From Anarhynchus alexandrinus (lineage: Eukaryota > Chordata > Aves > Charadriiformes > Charadriidae): DNA of 64,000 nt. A program made the translations under genes and the position numbers. The notes under the pieces are model-generated. The model did not search any database. It was not told the DNA's origin and saw only the letters and a program-made list of their open reading frames with translations. The stretch is from contig VUYV01000158.1 in assembly GCA_008711295.1 (NCBI GenBank), forward strand, positions 1,249,603 through 1,313,602. Reading direction: 5' to 3'. Shown here piece by piece: positions 1 to 12,624 of the stretch (within the stretch, counting starts at the first letter, position 1; the number at the start of each line of letters is the position of its first letter).

Positions 1-461
1 TCTTAAAAACACTTGAAAATGGGGAAGATTGAATTACACGTGCTTTTTGAAAAACTATAACTTTTTTTTTAAATCAAGTTAAACACAATACTCACTTAGT
101 ATTCCCTTTAAATAAACAAACAACAAATATACCAAGATATTTAGTGTTGCCACAATAATAACTGAAATAAAGGAATGTGTAATTCCAGCAGAATTCATAA
201 AGGACAGTTACCATTGATTTTAGCAATTACTGAGTTGCAAGGAATACTGAAGTAATTTCAGAGGTGGTTTATATAAAAGTAAATGCCACAGTCTGATAAC
301 TACAGAGATTTCATAATGCACTTTGTTCAATTAAATCACACAAACTTTGACGTAATGCACTTTAAACAAGAGATGCCATTTTAAATACTTACTATTTTGT
401 CTCCAGTATAAAAGGCAGACATCAGAATTACACACATGATTTGTCAACAAGAATCAGCTAC
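1..461 (-). other. BPNT2: BPNT2 intron 2 (partial)
   Basis: This stretch lies downstream of the exon 2 donor in the gene's own direction and is AT-rich. The donor is the GT complementary to positions 460-461, reading CACAG|GTAGCTG on the minus strand. No further BPNT2 exon, repeat family or other gene is recognisable, so exon 3 must lie beyond the window edge. Confidence 0.85.
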
Positions 462-621
462 CTGTGTATTCTTGTGTAGCATCTAACGGATCAATCCAGA
501 CAGTAACACTTTCTGCTGGAACCTCTTTAGGCTGTATTTTTTGTTTTATATCTTCAGGAATACTTCGATCCCAAGAGACTGTCTCCTGATCAGCTGTATC
601 AACACGCTCTTCAGAGTTTAT
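462..621 (-). CDS. BPNT2: BPNT2 coding exon 2 (Golgi-resident PAP phosphatase)
   Basis: This is the second coding exon of BPNT2 (also IMPAD1 or gPAPP), a Golgi-lumen enzyme that hydrolyses phosphoadenosine phosphate, the by-product of sulfotransferases. On the minus strand it runs from an acceptor ending TATAG (positions 626-622) to a donor GTAGCTG starting at 461. It has 160 bases, that is 53 codons plus one base, so it ends in phase 1. The peptide starts INSEERVD, joining in phase 0 to exon 1, which ends FPAVQ. It ends with the metal-binding signature [10 protein letters not shown] of the lithium-sensitive phosphatase (FIG/IMPase) superfamily. In that signature the two aspartates and the Thr are known metal and substrate ligands, and the SEE near the exon start is the expected acidic pair. 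All key residues seen are intact and there is no stop. The assignment rests on recalled similarity to vertebrate BPNT2. Confidence 0.95.
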
Positions 622-3218
622 CTATAAGACAACAAAAGTAGTTGCATTAACTTATCAGATACAGTAACTGTGGTACTCGGGGAAAATTACAGGTTTGCTC
701 ATATCTTTTGTTTCTCCCTTCACCTCTAGCTAAAAGTGCATGAATTAGTAATTTTTCAGCAACTTCCAAGCTATTCTTGTTGCATGACGATAAACAGAAA
801 AATCACAATCCAGAATTTTTCTGTGAACCACACCACAACTGGATGCTGTTTCTTTCGCCACAGCTCTTCCTACTGAACCTTCTCACAGTATGAATCGCAG
901 GGTTTTTTTTAAAATCAGAAGTTAAATGCAGTTGCTTCAAAGACTACAAGCAGAACATTTGACTTTGGAGAATCATGCAGTATACAGATATAGTAGGGGT
1001 CTAATACTCCATTTATACAGAACAGTAGATGCAGATTGAAACATACAGATATTTTATCAACAAATACTTTGCAGACTGCGGTATGACTTAGGGGAACAGG
1101 AATCCTAGTATATATCCCTGCTTCTGGCATTGAGTTACAACTAGCAATTTAAGCAGCTCAAACAGATGTAACCATTACACAGTCAGATGTATGTTATTTT
1201 ATAAATAAGTTAATAATATTCTATATCTGTCTGTAGGGTAGGTTAGGCTAGGGACACAAGAAGGCCGATGAATAACATTTATAAACAGCAGTCAAAGGTC
1301 ACATTTAAGTCTATTATCACTTGCTGCCTAAATTAATGAATTTTATTCTGGACCAGAGGGATTTCAGTATGCTGAACAGTTTGGTCCAGTAGCGGAGCAC
1401 ACAGTCCCAGTCTGTTGAACGTAAGAACGTTCTGCAAAACCCAATACAATGTCATTGGGACTGCAGTAGCAAGATATTTTTGGACCATAAGAGATGCAGT
1501 TATCACAAAACACTGTACGTAATGTTCTCTCATGTTACACAACATCACATAACCTGGCAGGAAGAACTACTGGGGAAATAGAGATAAACCTGCCTTAACC
1601 CATCCATACCAGCTTACAATACCATACCTATAAACCATACTGCAAATATGTCCACAGCTGTAATGCAAGTGGACTTAAGTAGCGTTAACAGGAATTTATA
1701 CAAATTCATCCCATTTACTTTTAGTTACATTAGGAGACTAGCATTTCTATGCTCCTTCAGCCAATAAAAAGGAAATCATTGCTACTGTGCCTTTCAAGCT
1801 TCAACCTGTAAGAACCCTTCAGAAACGCATCACTCCACTAATTACTCCGTAAGACAATGATGCTCATGGCATCATAGTGTCAGTTATATGTCTGAAGTGA
1901 GGTGTAACCAATATGGAGTTTTAGGACATTTCAGAATATTAGGAACACAAGCTTTTTTATTCTTGCTAACTTTAAAGGTGGCTCCCTGTAATATAATTCC
2001 AAAGGGACACCAAGGGATGCCAAGGGATGACTAGCTCTGATGTCCAGTCAAGGCAAAACAGTAGGTGCAAGTGGGATGCAATGTGTCTACAGCCTAGAAC
2101 CACCAATTTCCCTTACTTGCTATAGATGGAATTGAGACTGCTACCTCAAATTGAGATAGCTGCTAGAACAGATAACAAGTTGGTTTAGTCAGAGAGGATT
2201 TATTACAGATGTTGCAAGTGACATTGAAAGGCAATGAAAATAAACAATCAGACTATGTTTGAATGTTACAGTCTTCGTATCAGCAGGATTTTTATACAAC
2301 TCACATCATGACAAGAGAAGACATCACACACCTCAACTGTAACAGATTATTAGCAAAGGGTTAAGGGCTATCTTCTCCAAGAGAATTCAAAAAAAGAAAG
2401 CAAGCAGAATTGCAGCAACTCCAGCCATACATCATAGCTGTCTTCTCATGTAAAACCAGTATGTGAAGCATTGTATGCCAAACACAGAGTCCTTGAGGTT
2501 GCCGTGACATTTACAAATTAAACATCTGTCACTGTACAATAAACCTGACAATCGTGTTTTCCCCAAGCGAAAACAGTCCTGCAAAGTCAAGATGACTAGT
2601 TCCACAGACTTGGCAGCCTCAACATAGCCCCTGGGCAGTTTAAGTTCCACTACAGCATATTATGCACCACCATAAGAACACATTTCCTCAACAGAAGGAA
2701 GAGGCCTCCAAAAAGTTAAAGGGTTGGAACCAATGCTTAAAAGGATGAATATCCTGTTAAACCTGTTATAACAGTAAACTAAAATTAAAAGACAATCTGA
2801 AAGGTATTCTTTTCAGACAAAGACCTCCTACTAGTTCAGATTTTGTAGCGGTGGCCATGACACTGCAGCATTTACAATGCTTGTGAGGAGTCCCTCTCAA
2901 CAGCTGTGATTAGTCTGCCAGAAAAAAAGAATAAATGGGAAAAAAGGTAATAGTGATGAGGTTGCAGAGCCATCTGGAGGAAAACAAACGAAACAAAACA
3001 ACCAACCCTGGGTCACTGGTCACTAGTTCTTACATTCATATGACCATTCACTCTGTAGCCCTGGCCAAATGCTCCACAAGTCATAGTCCAAGTAGAAATT
3101 TATAGCCGTTACTCTACATGCAGTTACTAAATTTATTTATTCTTAGAAAGCTACATTTTAGGTTTTGCAAGACATAGTTGCCTAAGAGAGGATCACCAGC
3201 CCTTAACACTGGGAACTT

Positions 3219-3766
3219 CATAGAATCATAGAATGGATTAGGTTGGAAGGGACCTTAAAGATCATCTAGTTCCAACCCTCCTGCTATGGGCAGGGACACC
3301 TTCCACTAGACCAGGTTGCTCAAAGCCCCATCCAACCTGGCCTTGAACACTTCCAGGGATGGGCAACCTGTTCCACTGTCTCACCACCCTCACAGTAAAG
3401 AATTTCTTCCTAATATCTAATCTAAATCTACCCTCTTACAGTTTAAAACCATTACCCCTCATACTATTGCTACAGTCCCTGATAAAGAGTCCCTCCCCAG
3501 CTCTCCTGTAGGCCCCCTTTAGGTACTGGAAGGCTGCTATAAGGTCTCCCCAGAGCCTTCTCTTCTCCAGGCTGAACAACCCCAACTCTCTCAGCCTGCC
3601 TTTGTAGGAGAGTTGCTCCAGCACCTTGATCATCTTTGTGGCCCTCCTCTTGACTTATTCCAGGTCTGTGTCCTTCTTACACTGGGGGCTCCAGAGGTGG
3701 ATGCAGTACTCCAGGGTAGGGTCTCACAAGAGCAGAGTAGAGACCCCACCTGGGGTCATCTTCCCT
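3219..3766 (-). mobile_element. CR1 LINE 3' fragment
   Basis: On the plus strand this begins with CATAGAATCATAGAATGG and the GGTTGGAAGGGACC block, the reverse complement of the CR1 3' terminus. It continues back through the 3' UTR into the end of ORF2. The minus strand encodes remnants such as [11 protein letters not shown] and [17 protein letters not shown], matching the C-terminal end of the CR1 polyprotein. It is 5'-truncated near a poly-T run at about 3766-3779. The tail type ([13 protein letters not shown]) is the same as in the better preserved copy at 43571-44187. Internal stops show it is dead. Confidence 0.9.
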
Positions 3767-3966
3767 TTTTTTTTTTTTTAAATGCATGAAAACATACCTG
3801 GAAAACAAGCCTTTGTGTTAATACAATGTTCCATTCCTACTTGTCAGTCCCATTTGCTGGAGGCCTCCAGAGGCCATGACCTAACACTTCAAGCTTTTCT
3901 GTACTGATATGGATATGTAGTTGCTTGCATTCCCAAGTCTTCACTCAGAAATTAGGAGTAGCTATG

Positions 3967-4495
3967 TGTCCTGGTTTCAGCTGGGATAGAGTTAAATTTT
4001 CTTCCTAGTAGCTCTTGTGTTTTGGATTTAGTATGACAATAATGTTGGTGACACATATATTTAGTTGTTGCCAAGGAATGTTTATATCAAGTAAAGGACT
4101 TTTTCAGCTTCTATAGAAGCTGAGAGGGAGCATAGACAGGACAAGCTGGCCAAAGGAATATTCCATACCGTATATGTCATGCTCAGTATATAAATGGGGG
4201 TTGGCCAGGGGGCAGGAATCCCCAATTGCTGCCCAGGACGGGATGAGCAATCGATCATTGAGTGGTAAGAGCAACTGCATTGCATCACTTTACTTTGTAT
4301 ATTCTTTTACCATTATTATTACTATTTTCTCTTCCGTTACTGTGCTATTAAACTGTATTTATCTCAACCCATGAGGGGTTTTTTCTCCTCCTTTTTCTCC
4401 CTCTTCTCCCTACCCTGCTGGGGAAGGGGGTGGCGGTGGTGGTGTGAGTGAATGGCTGCGTGGTCCTAGTTGCCAGCTGGGGTTAAACCATGACA
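3967..4495 (+). mobile_element. Solo LTR of an avian endogenous retrovirus
   Basis: A 529-base LTR begins TGTCCTGGTTTC and ends GGTTAAACCATGACA, so it has the TG...CA termini of a retroviral LTR. The flanks are CTATG (3962-3966) and CTACG (4496-4500), a 5-bp target-site duplication with one difference. A TATATAAA box is at 4187-4194 and an ATTAAA polyadenylation signal at 4347-4352. The U3 contains a perfect 18-bp palindrome at 4105-4122. No gag, pol or env sequence adjoins it, so it is a solo LTR left by recombination. It sits in BPNT2 intron 1 in the opposite orientation to the gene. A second copy is at 58390-58958. The exact family name is not assigned. Confidence 0.88.
4105..4122. repeat. 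18-bp perfect palindrome in LTR U3
   Basis: CAGCTTCTATAGAAGCTG equals its own reverse complement. The second LTR keeps the CAGCTTC and GAAGCTG arms with a different centre near 58530-58550, so the arms are a conserved feature of the U3. Confidence 0.85.
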
Positions 4496-5158
4496 CTACG
4501 TTAGAAGGACAATCACAATGGCAAATGTTTCAGACAACAGAGCTTGTTCCAGCAAGATACTCTGAATCAATTAAACTGGTACATTAGTGTAAATAATTAT
4601 AAAGTTTGCATGCTTGCTATCACATACATAACTTTGTCCACTCTTAAGTCACAGAAGCATAGAATCGTTTAGGTTGGAAAAGACATTTAAGATGATCCAG
4701 TCCAACCGTTAACCTGGCACTGCCAAAACCACCACTAAACCATGTCCCTAAGCACCACATGAACACATCTTTTAAATACCTCCACCGTTAGTGACTCAAC
4801 CACTTCCCCTGGCAGCCTGTTCCAATGCTTGACAACCCTTTAGTTAAGAACTTTTTCCCAAGATCCAATCTAAACCTCCCCGGCGCAACTTCAGGCTGTT
4901 TCCTCTCCTCCCAGATAACAAGTGATAGGACAAGAGATGAACACTCACCTCTCTACAACCCCCTTTCAGGTAGTTGTAGAGAGCGATGAGGTCTCCCCTG
5001 AGCCTCCTTTTCTCCAGGCTAAACAACCCCAGTTCCATCAGCCGCTCCTCATAAGACTTGTGCTCTAGACCCTTCACCAGCTTCGTTACCCTTCTTTGGA
5101 CATGCTCCAGGACCTCAATGTCTTTCTTGTAGTGAGGGGCCCAAAACTGAACACAGTA

Positions 5159-6373
5159 TTAGAGGTCTTGCCTCACCAGTACCAAGTACAGGGGGACAAT
5201 CACTTTCGTAGTCCTGCTCACCACACTATTTCTCATACATGCCAGGATGCCATTGGCCTTCTTGGCCACCCGGGCACACTGCTGGCTTATATTCAGCCAG
5301 CTGTGGACCAACTCCCCTAGGTCCTTTTCCACCATGCAGTTTTCCAGCCACTCTTCCCTAAGCCTGTAGCACTGCATGGGGTTGTTGTGACCCAAGTGCA
5401 GGATCCAGAACCTGGCCTTGTTGAACCTCGTACCATTGGCCTCAGCCCATCGATCCAGCCTGTTCAGATCCCTCTGTAGAGCCATCCTACCCTCAAGCAG
5501 ATCAGCACTGCCACCCAACTTGGTGTCATCTACAAACTTAACAAGGTTGCACTCAGTCGCGTTGTCCAGATATTAAACAGAACTGGCCCCAATACCAAGC
5601 CCTGGGGAGCATCACTTGTGACCAGCCACCAACTGGATTTAACTCGGTTCACCACAACTCTTTGGGCCTGGCCATCCAGCCAGTTTTTTACCCAGCAAAG
5701 CATATGCCCATCCAAGCCATGAGCAGCCAGTTTCTTCAGGAGAATGCTGTGGGAAACAGTGTCAAAGGCTTTACTAAAATCTAGGTATACAACATCCACA
5801 GCCTTTCCCTCATCAACTAAGTGGGTCACCTTGTCATAGAATGAGATCGGGTTAGTCAAGCAGGATCTGCCTTTCATAAACCCATGCTGACTGGCCTGAT
5901 CACCTGGTTGACTTGTACATTCTGCATGATTGCACTCAAGATGATCTGCTCCATAACCTTCCCCAGCACCAAGGTCAGACTGACAGGCCTGTAGGTGCTC
6001 AGATCCTCGTTCCAGCCCTTCTTGTAGGTGGGCATCACATTTGCTAACTTCCAGTCAACTGGGACACCCCTGGTTAGCCAGGACTGCTGATAAATGATGG
6101 AAAGGGACTTGATGAGCACTTCTGCCAGCTCCCTCAGTAGTGGATCCCATCCAGCCCCATAGACTTGTGTGTGTTTAAGTGGTGTAGCAGGTCTCCAGCT
6201 GTTTCCCCTTGGATTATGGGGGCTTCATTCTGCTTCTCATCCCTGTCTTCCAGCTCAGGGGGCTGGGTACCCAGAGAACAACTGGTCTTACTACTAAAGA
6301 CTAAGGCAAAAAAGGCACTAAGTACCACAGACTTTTCTTCATCCTTTGTCACTATGTTTCCCCCCACATCCAA
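5159..6373 (-). pseudogene. CR1 reverse transcriptase remnant
   Basis: The RT core is broken into several frames. From N to C on the minus strand there is a connector (HKSMGLDGIH near 6150), then VPVDWKLANV and YRPVSLT (5990-6085), then motif A YLDFSKAFDTV (about 5757-5790) with its catalytic aspartate. Next comes a motif B variant, [15 protein letters not shown] (about 5560-5610), where CR1 normally has a serine after QG. Motif C, FVDD (5525-5536), follows and is reached only after a frameshift. Downstream is the ORF2 tail with [11 protein letters not shown] and [11 protein letters not shown]. The catalytic aspartates are still encoded but cannot lie in one reading frame. Confidence 0.88.
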
Positions 6374-6764
6374 TAAAGGATGGAGGTTCTCCTTAGACCT
6401 CCTTTTGTTGTTAATGTATTTATAGAAACATTTTTTATTGTCTTTTACAGCAGTAGCCAGATTAAGTTCTAGTTGGGCTTTGGCCCTTCTAATTTTCTTC
6501 CTGCATAATCTTACAACCTCCTTGTAGTCCTCCTGAGTTGCTTGCCCCTTCTTTCAAAGGTCATAAACTCTCCTTTTTTTCCTGAGTTCCAGCCAAAGCT
6601 CTCTGTTCAGCCTGGCCGATCTTCTTCCCCGCTGGCTAGTCTTTTAGCACATGGGGACAGTCTGATCCTGCACCTTTAAGATTTCCTTCTTGAAGACTGT
6701 CCAGCCTTCCTGGACTCCTTTGCCCTTCAGGACTGCCTCTCAAGGGACACGGTCAACCAGGTTC

Positions 6765-7330
6765 CTAAACAGGCCAAAGTCTGCCCTCTGAAATCCAAGA
6801 TAGCAGTTCTGCTGACCATCCTTCCTTACTTCTCCAAGAATTGAAAACTCTTACCATTCTGTGATTGCTGTACCCAAGATGGCCTCCAACCATCACATCA
6901 CTCACCAGTTCTTTTCTGTTCACAAAGAACAGGTCCAGCGGGGCAGCTTCCCTAGTTGGCTTACTCACCAGCTGTGTCTGTAAGTTATCTTCCACACTCT
7001 CCAAGAACCTGCTAGACTGTTTCCTCTCTGCTGTATTATATTTTCAGCAGACATCTGCTAAGCTGAAGTCCCCCATGAGAACACAGGCTAGCAATTGTGA
7101 GACTTCTCCCAGCTGCTTATAGAACATTTCATTTGCCTCTTCATCCTGGCTGGGTGGTCTATAATGGACTCCCACTATGATATCTGCCTTATTGGCCTTC
7201 CTCCTGTTCTTACCCTTAAGCACTCAACCCTATTGTCACCATCATTAAGCTCTAGACAAGCAAAACACCCCCTAACATACAGGGCTACCCTACCGCCTCT
7301 CCTTCCTTGCCTATCCCTTCTGAAGAGTTT
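6765..7330 (-). pseudogene. CR1 APE-type endonuclease remnant
   Basis: The minus strand encodes fragments of the apurinic-like endonuclease of CR1 ORF2: a GRVALYV block near 7270-7300, MGDFSLADVC (about 7045-7075, where GDFN is expected), LDLFFVNRKELVSDVMVGGHLG, and SNH at 6861-6869. The normal catalytic triplet is SDH, so the aspartate is replaced by asparagine. Stop codons and frameshifts separate the blocks. It is a dead part of the larger CR1 copy. Confidence 0.82.
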
Positions 7331-9074
7331 ACAGCCACCATTGCAGCACTCTATTTGTGTGAGTCATCCAACCATGTTTCCCTGGTGGCAACTGTATGGC
7401 AGTTTTCCTGCTGCACAATGGCTTCCAGCTCCTCCTGTTTGTTGCCTAAGCTGCGTGCATTGGTGTAGGGGCACTTCAGTTTGGCTATTGATCCCACCAC
7501 CTTTTTGGGGGAGAAGCCCTAATTCCTATGTGGCCGTTCTCAGGCACTTCCATGGTTTCTAACACATCAATAACCCTTGCATCTTTGCTGCCACATTGAT
7601 CTCCATCCCCTGCCTCCACTGATACAAAAAAACTGAAGGACCCGCTAACACAGCATTCCTCAAACATTGGTGTGCCACCCCCAGGCTTATCTCTAGCAAT
7701 CCCGGTTTTATCCCTTTCCCTTTCAGATTTAGATAGCAACCAATCATGCAAGAACTTGAGACAGCAAGCACAAGACAGAAATAAAGAGCTATTTGGGGTT
7801 AACCACCTAGCAGCTGCAAGCTGTAAAAGCCTGTCTCAGAACGTTCTGCAAGCTGCCCACTGACACAAGCTATCTTCCCCAGTCATGCTTGAAGGGAAAG
7901 CCCTCCTCACAAAGAACTACTGCATCAAACACAGAGATTTAATACAATGTATGTAAATTGGTGAACGGACTACTGCTAAAAGGTAAAAAAAAAAAGATTT
8001 CATAAATGAAGCAGTCTGGCTGTATCTCACCAGCAAAGATTCCTCAAAACGAGTCTGTGAGGTGCAGGAATCCTATAATGGATGAGTGATGCTGCTCACA
8101 GGAGCCGCCAGCAGCAGACATCCAACGGCAACATTGGAATCAGCACATGGTGTGCCTTCTGAAATACCCAGGTATTCCCAGCCTTCAGAAATCCATTGGA
8201 CAGAAAACACTCTCCTCCAGCATGTTGGTGATTGGAATATAGATCTGCTCAGTGACAGGCAAAGCAACTCAGGAGTGTACTACAAACCTGTGTGGATAAA
8301 CGCAACGCTCTGAACAAACAGCCAACAGTCCTGACCATGCAAAGACTTCAGGAAAACTCACAGTGGCTCGTTGTCCTGTGTTGGACTACTCCCTACACGC
8401 ACTTCACCATGTCTTTGTGGCAGCTCACCACCCAACAAACCTGCTTGAATACTAGCTAGTTGTCTCTGGTGAGGTGAACAAACTCAGGCTTTTTCCTGGT
8501 ATTAAAGAGTAAGACACAGCTGTAGTTTTGCCTTTGAATTCACATATTCAAGATAAATTAAAGGGAAAATACATACACTAAAAAAATTAAATAGAAGTTT
8601 ATGTTCAAACACATAAATTATTTTTTAAAAAAACATCAGTACCTGAAAATGCAATGCTTTTCTTAGAAAGTGTTTGGTAGTATATGAATTTTATTTAAAT
8701 TTATTACTCCCCCCTTCCCCACATCCTTATCCATCCCAATACTCATTATGTATTTTAACATGCAAATTATCCAACATCTTGAAAAAGATGTGGTAGCACA
8801 GCTCTTTATTCCTGAGAATGTCAATATACCCATCTGATAATTGTCATCTCAAATTCAAATCTCAGTGATGTTTTATTAGAATAGAAAACAGAACGAGAAT
8901 ACCACAAACACTATCCCACCTGTATCATAAAGAAAAAATACTAATTAAGCTATGCAAGGTGAAAAAAAAACCAAACCAAAACAATAAAACCCCACAGTTT
9001 AGGTAACAATAAAAGAAAATATATTCATATTCTGACTAGTCAATAAGAGTATTCCAGGTATTACATTTCAAGAA

Positions 9075-9253
9075 CAGAGACTGGAACAGGCTGCCAGAGA
9101 GGTGGTAGATGCCCCATCCCTGCCAACATTCAAGGTCAGGTTGGAGGGGGCTCTGAGCAACCTGATCTAGTTGAAGATGTCCATGCTCATTGCAAGGGGA
9201 TTGGACTAGATGCCCTTTAAAGGTCCCTTCCAACCTAAACCATTCTATGATTC
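9075..9253 (+). mobile_element. CR1 LINE 3' end fragment
   Basis: This is a short plus-oriented CR1 3' end. It contains ACTGGAACAGGCTGCC, then the GGGGCTCTGAGCAACCTGAT block, and ends CCTAAACCATTCTATGATT. It is heavily 5'-truncated, with no coding capacity left beyond the final ORF2 codons. It inserted into BPNT2 intron 1 against the direction of the gene. Confidence 0.9.
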
Positions 9254-11785
9254 AAATCTATAGACTTAACCATTGAATTGGACCATGAAAATAAAAAGCC
9301 TGGAAGCCCAGCCAAAATAGCATGCACAGGGGAACGTTAGTAAAACGTTAATAGATGTTTGACTTCGGTTTTCTGTTTTGTTAGGGCACTAACTCTGCAT
9401 GACATACACAGCCACTTCATCAGTGATTAAACAACATAAGCATTACGCATACCCAAGATTGAAACTTAACTTCGCCATTTCTATTCATGTGACAGGAGAC
9501 AGAGGAAAGGAGTGGAGGGACAGAAGTAAATGCAAACATTTACAAACACTAAACCAACAATGCTTCTCATACTTTCTTTCTGGCTGACTGACAGATGTTC
9601 CTTGGGGACAGTGGAAGATATTTTATCACTATATGCACCCTCTAGACTAATATCCAGAGCAACCAGTAAGAGGATACCCACAACTACACATCTTGAAAGG
9701 CATACTGATCTACTAGGCAGCTGCACGGGACTGTATTTGATTTGCTGTTATTTGACTGTGCTTCAGAAATGCCACAATTCCAGGGAGAGCAGTTCAACCA
9801 GCAGCCTTTGGGCTTTGACCTGATTACAAATCAAGCCTCACACCTCACCCCTCCAACCACTGCTGTCGCACTGCTCTGAAGAGCTATGTGCCCTTACACC
9901 CACAGTCAGATTGTTTTACCTCCATTTGCTTAGCTTTTCTCTGTTTTTTTCCCCTCAAATGTATCAGAGGTGAAAGCTGTCTCATCTTCTCACAGCATCT
10001 GTACACACACAAATTGTGTGACGGAATTATATGCCAAAACCTCTAAACGTAAACACCCACTCAGAAAGTCAGGACACAAAAATATGCTCAACAGGAGAAC
10101 GCTCTCCAAGAGATCAAGAAACAGGCTCAAAGCACCATATTTCCAATAACCGAGGAAAGTATCTAACTTATCATGGTTACAAAACAGGGCTCCAGAATCT
10201 GCTAAAGAAGGGAGAACTTGCATTCACACCAAGATAGCTCAGCTGTAGCCAGGACCACTTCTGATTCCTCCCTTCCAACTTTTTAATTTGGGGCTGGCGA
10301 GTAGCAGTTTTCACTAGGAATGAAAGCTGCTTCCTGAAAGCTTATGTTACTTAACACTGAAAGGAATACAAACTCAGAACACAATATAACTTCCATTTTT
10401 AAGTTTAAAATGCCTTTAAGTTTTAAACAATTTGAATAGTAGGCCTTGCCAGCACAGTCAGAAATTCTAATTTCATTCAATACACTGACATTTTCAAAGC
10501 CAGTTGCTTCCTTTTGAAAGGGTTATTTTCCTCCTTAGATTACCACAACATATTAGAAAGGAAAAATGAGCTTTTATAGGTGATCTTCATACCTTTCAAA
10601 AAGGTTCCTCTTGCTAGGGTCCAATTTACAAAGAGTTTTAGCAGGGTAGATTTTGTTATGAAAGGACAGAAAGGACCTTGCTGAATCACATAGTTAAATA
10701 AATAGCTTGTTAAAAGATTGCAGAGAAGAATATGGACAAGCCTAAATGTCAAATAGCTTAATTACTGCTTATCAAAACTTGTTACGTGGCTTTGGTCATT
10801 AAGCCAGCAGGAAGCAGAGTGAAACAAACAGATTTTCATAAACAGTAAAGATGTATCAGATGACAACTCTGCTTCTACTGACTTATGACAAATAGAAGTT
10901 GGTGAAAACAACAAAAATGCAAGAGGGAATCAGCATGGATCACAGAATTCACAGTTTCCATCAGTAATCTGTAGAAACAAACAGAATTTAAAATTGGTAA
11001 AAGTAATACAGCTACTCACTCATGAGTTTACACAAGTTCTTTCAGTAGATGGTAAAATTCTCCACTACAGTTCTATACAGATGCAAGTATAGCAAAGAGA
11101 AAGGGATGACTAGTTTGTCACGAAAGTTGCAACGCTCCTTTTCATTTTAAAAAACCAACCAAATAAGGCCACAATAGAAGTCTACCAATACAATAAATAC
11201 CACCAAGAAAACTTTTGCTGTTAGTGAGTGGCTACACTACTAAAACTCAAATCTCCAGATGCTCAGCTGACAGATTGCACACCCTTAGTATACACACAAG
11301 CCAAATGAACTACTTGTAATTACATCTGAAAAGATAATCACAGAACTCATTCATAAAGTTACAGGCTTTAATTTCATTTTATGTAGACAGCCAGTGTAAG
11401 TCATATAGCATCAACTAAAATCCATGTTAAGAGATGCATTTCCAGACAACACCTATTACTGAGATTTCAGATTAACATTCATACTGCATGCTTTACTTGG
11501 AAACATGTTGGCAGTTGCTAAAATCATCTGGGTCAGAAGAATGTTTATTTTCTTAAAAATCCTAAGACCTGAAGATGCCATTCACACAACATGAAGAGAA
11601 AAACAAATTACTGAAAATTTTCAGCAAAGCACTGAAATCCTTCTGAAGTTTAAGTAATATTTTGTTTTTTAAACCTACTTCTTCAACATATCTATCTTTC
11701 CCACAGAACCAGTATCAGATGCAGAGCTTGCCATCTCAGATGAAATTCCAGTTTTCACAGCATGATAGTTGGCACTATCATACTA

Positions 11786-11816
11786 TTTAAACCTGCCTGT
11801 AAACAGCAGGTTTAAA
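11786..11816. repeat. Perfect 11-bp inverted repeat with 9-base loop
   Basis: The arms TTTAAACCTGC (11786-11796) and GCAGGTTTAAA (11806-11816) are exact reverse complements separated by CTGTAAACA. It could form a hairpin in the intron 1 transcript. No transposon ends or target duplications were recognised around it, so its origin is unknown. Confidence 0.8.
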
Positions 11817-12526
11817 CCTAGAAAGCGCTTCAGGTAGCCTGATAAAAAAGGAGTGCTTGGAGACATTAATCTTCAAAAAGTGGAATTAATTTAGAATAAA
11901 ATCTCATCAAAAGTAAATCTGACATGTTCTTGAATTTCCATTTCAAACATTGATGCCCCATTCCAGCATTATCATGCACAAACTTCAAATGAGGTATTTA
12001 TCATGTGTCTTAACTGGGAAAGAGATAGAAGAATCTTCGGGCTTAGGGCAGTGGCAAGACCAATAAAAAGATTCTTGAAGAGAAAGACTGTGACAGAGGA
12101 AGACTTCATTTCCATCACAGCCACAATCAAAAAAGAAAAAAAAAAGAAAAAAAGGATATTTCTCTACTCAGTATTTACACTAGGAAACAAGACACATAGC
12201 TGGTGCAACTATAGAACATAAATCAATGCATTGGTCAAAAATAAGCCCAAACAGCTGAAAATGAGAGTATAGGGCAGAATTCATTCTGGCAAATAAGATG
12301 GAAACCTGCATCCTGTAAAAACAATGCTAGTATAGGACAGAAGCAAAATTGTGTGGTCACTTTAAAATTGGCTTTTTCATAGCTGGAGAACAAAGGGACT
12401 TTGGCCAAAGTGCTAGTTTGAGGAACACACATCTTCCTCTGTCAACCACTCCTGCATTTGTGAGCAAGTGGGGCTGCTCCTTCAGATGTGCTGACACAGG
12501 TTGCTGGTAGAGCCACAATATGAATT

Positions 12527-12624
12527 CACAGAATGGCTAGAGTTGCAAGGGAACTTAAAGATCATCTAGTTCCAACCCCCCTGCCACGACCAGGGACACA
12601 TTCCACTAGACCAGGTTGCTCAGA
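12527..12624 (-). mobile_element. CR1 LINE 3' end fragment
   Basis: The plus strand shows CACAGAATGGCTAGAG, then GATCATCTAGTTCCAACC and CCACTAGACCAGGTTGCTCA. This is the reverse complement of the last ~100 bases of CR1. It is the same subfamily type as the 3219 copy and much truncated. Confidence 0.87.

Larger units (their letters stand above)
4650..7861 (-). mobile_element. Long CR1 LINE copy with decayed ORF2
   Basis: This CR1 copy of about 3.2 kb is in minus orientation. Its 3' terminus (CAGAAGCATAGAATCGTTTAGGTTGG on the plus strand) starts at about 4650. Reading up the plus strand one meets the ORF2 C-terminus (4844-5500), the reverse transcriptase (5525-6370) and the endonuclease (6765-7330). 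Beyond those is non-coding or upstream CR1 sequence to about 7861, where recognisable similarity fades. Its C-terminal subfamily motif ([11 protein letters not shown]) differs from the copies at 3219 and 43571, so it belongs to another CR1 lineage. Many frameshifts and stops make it inactive. The upper boundary is approximate. Confidence 0.87.
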
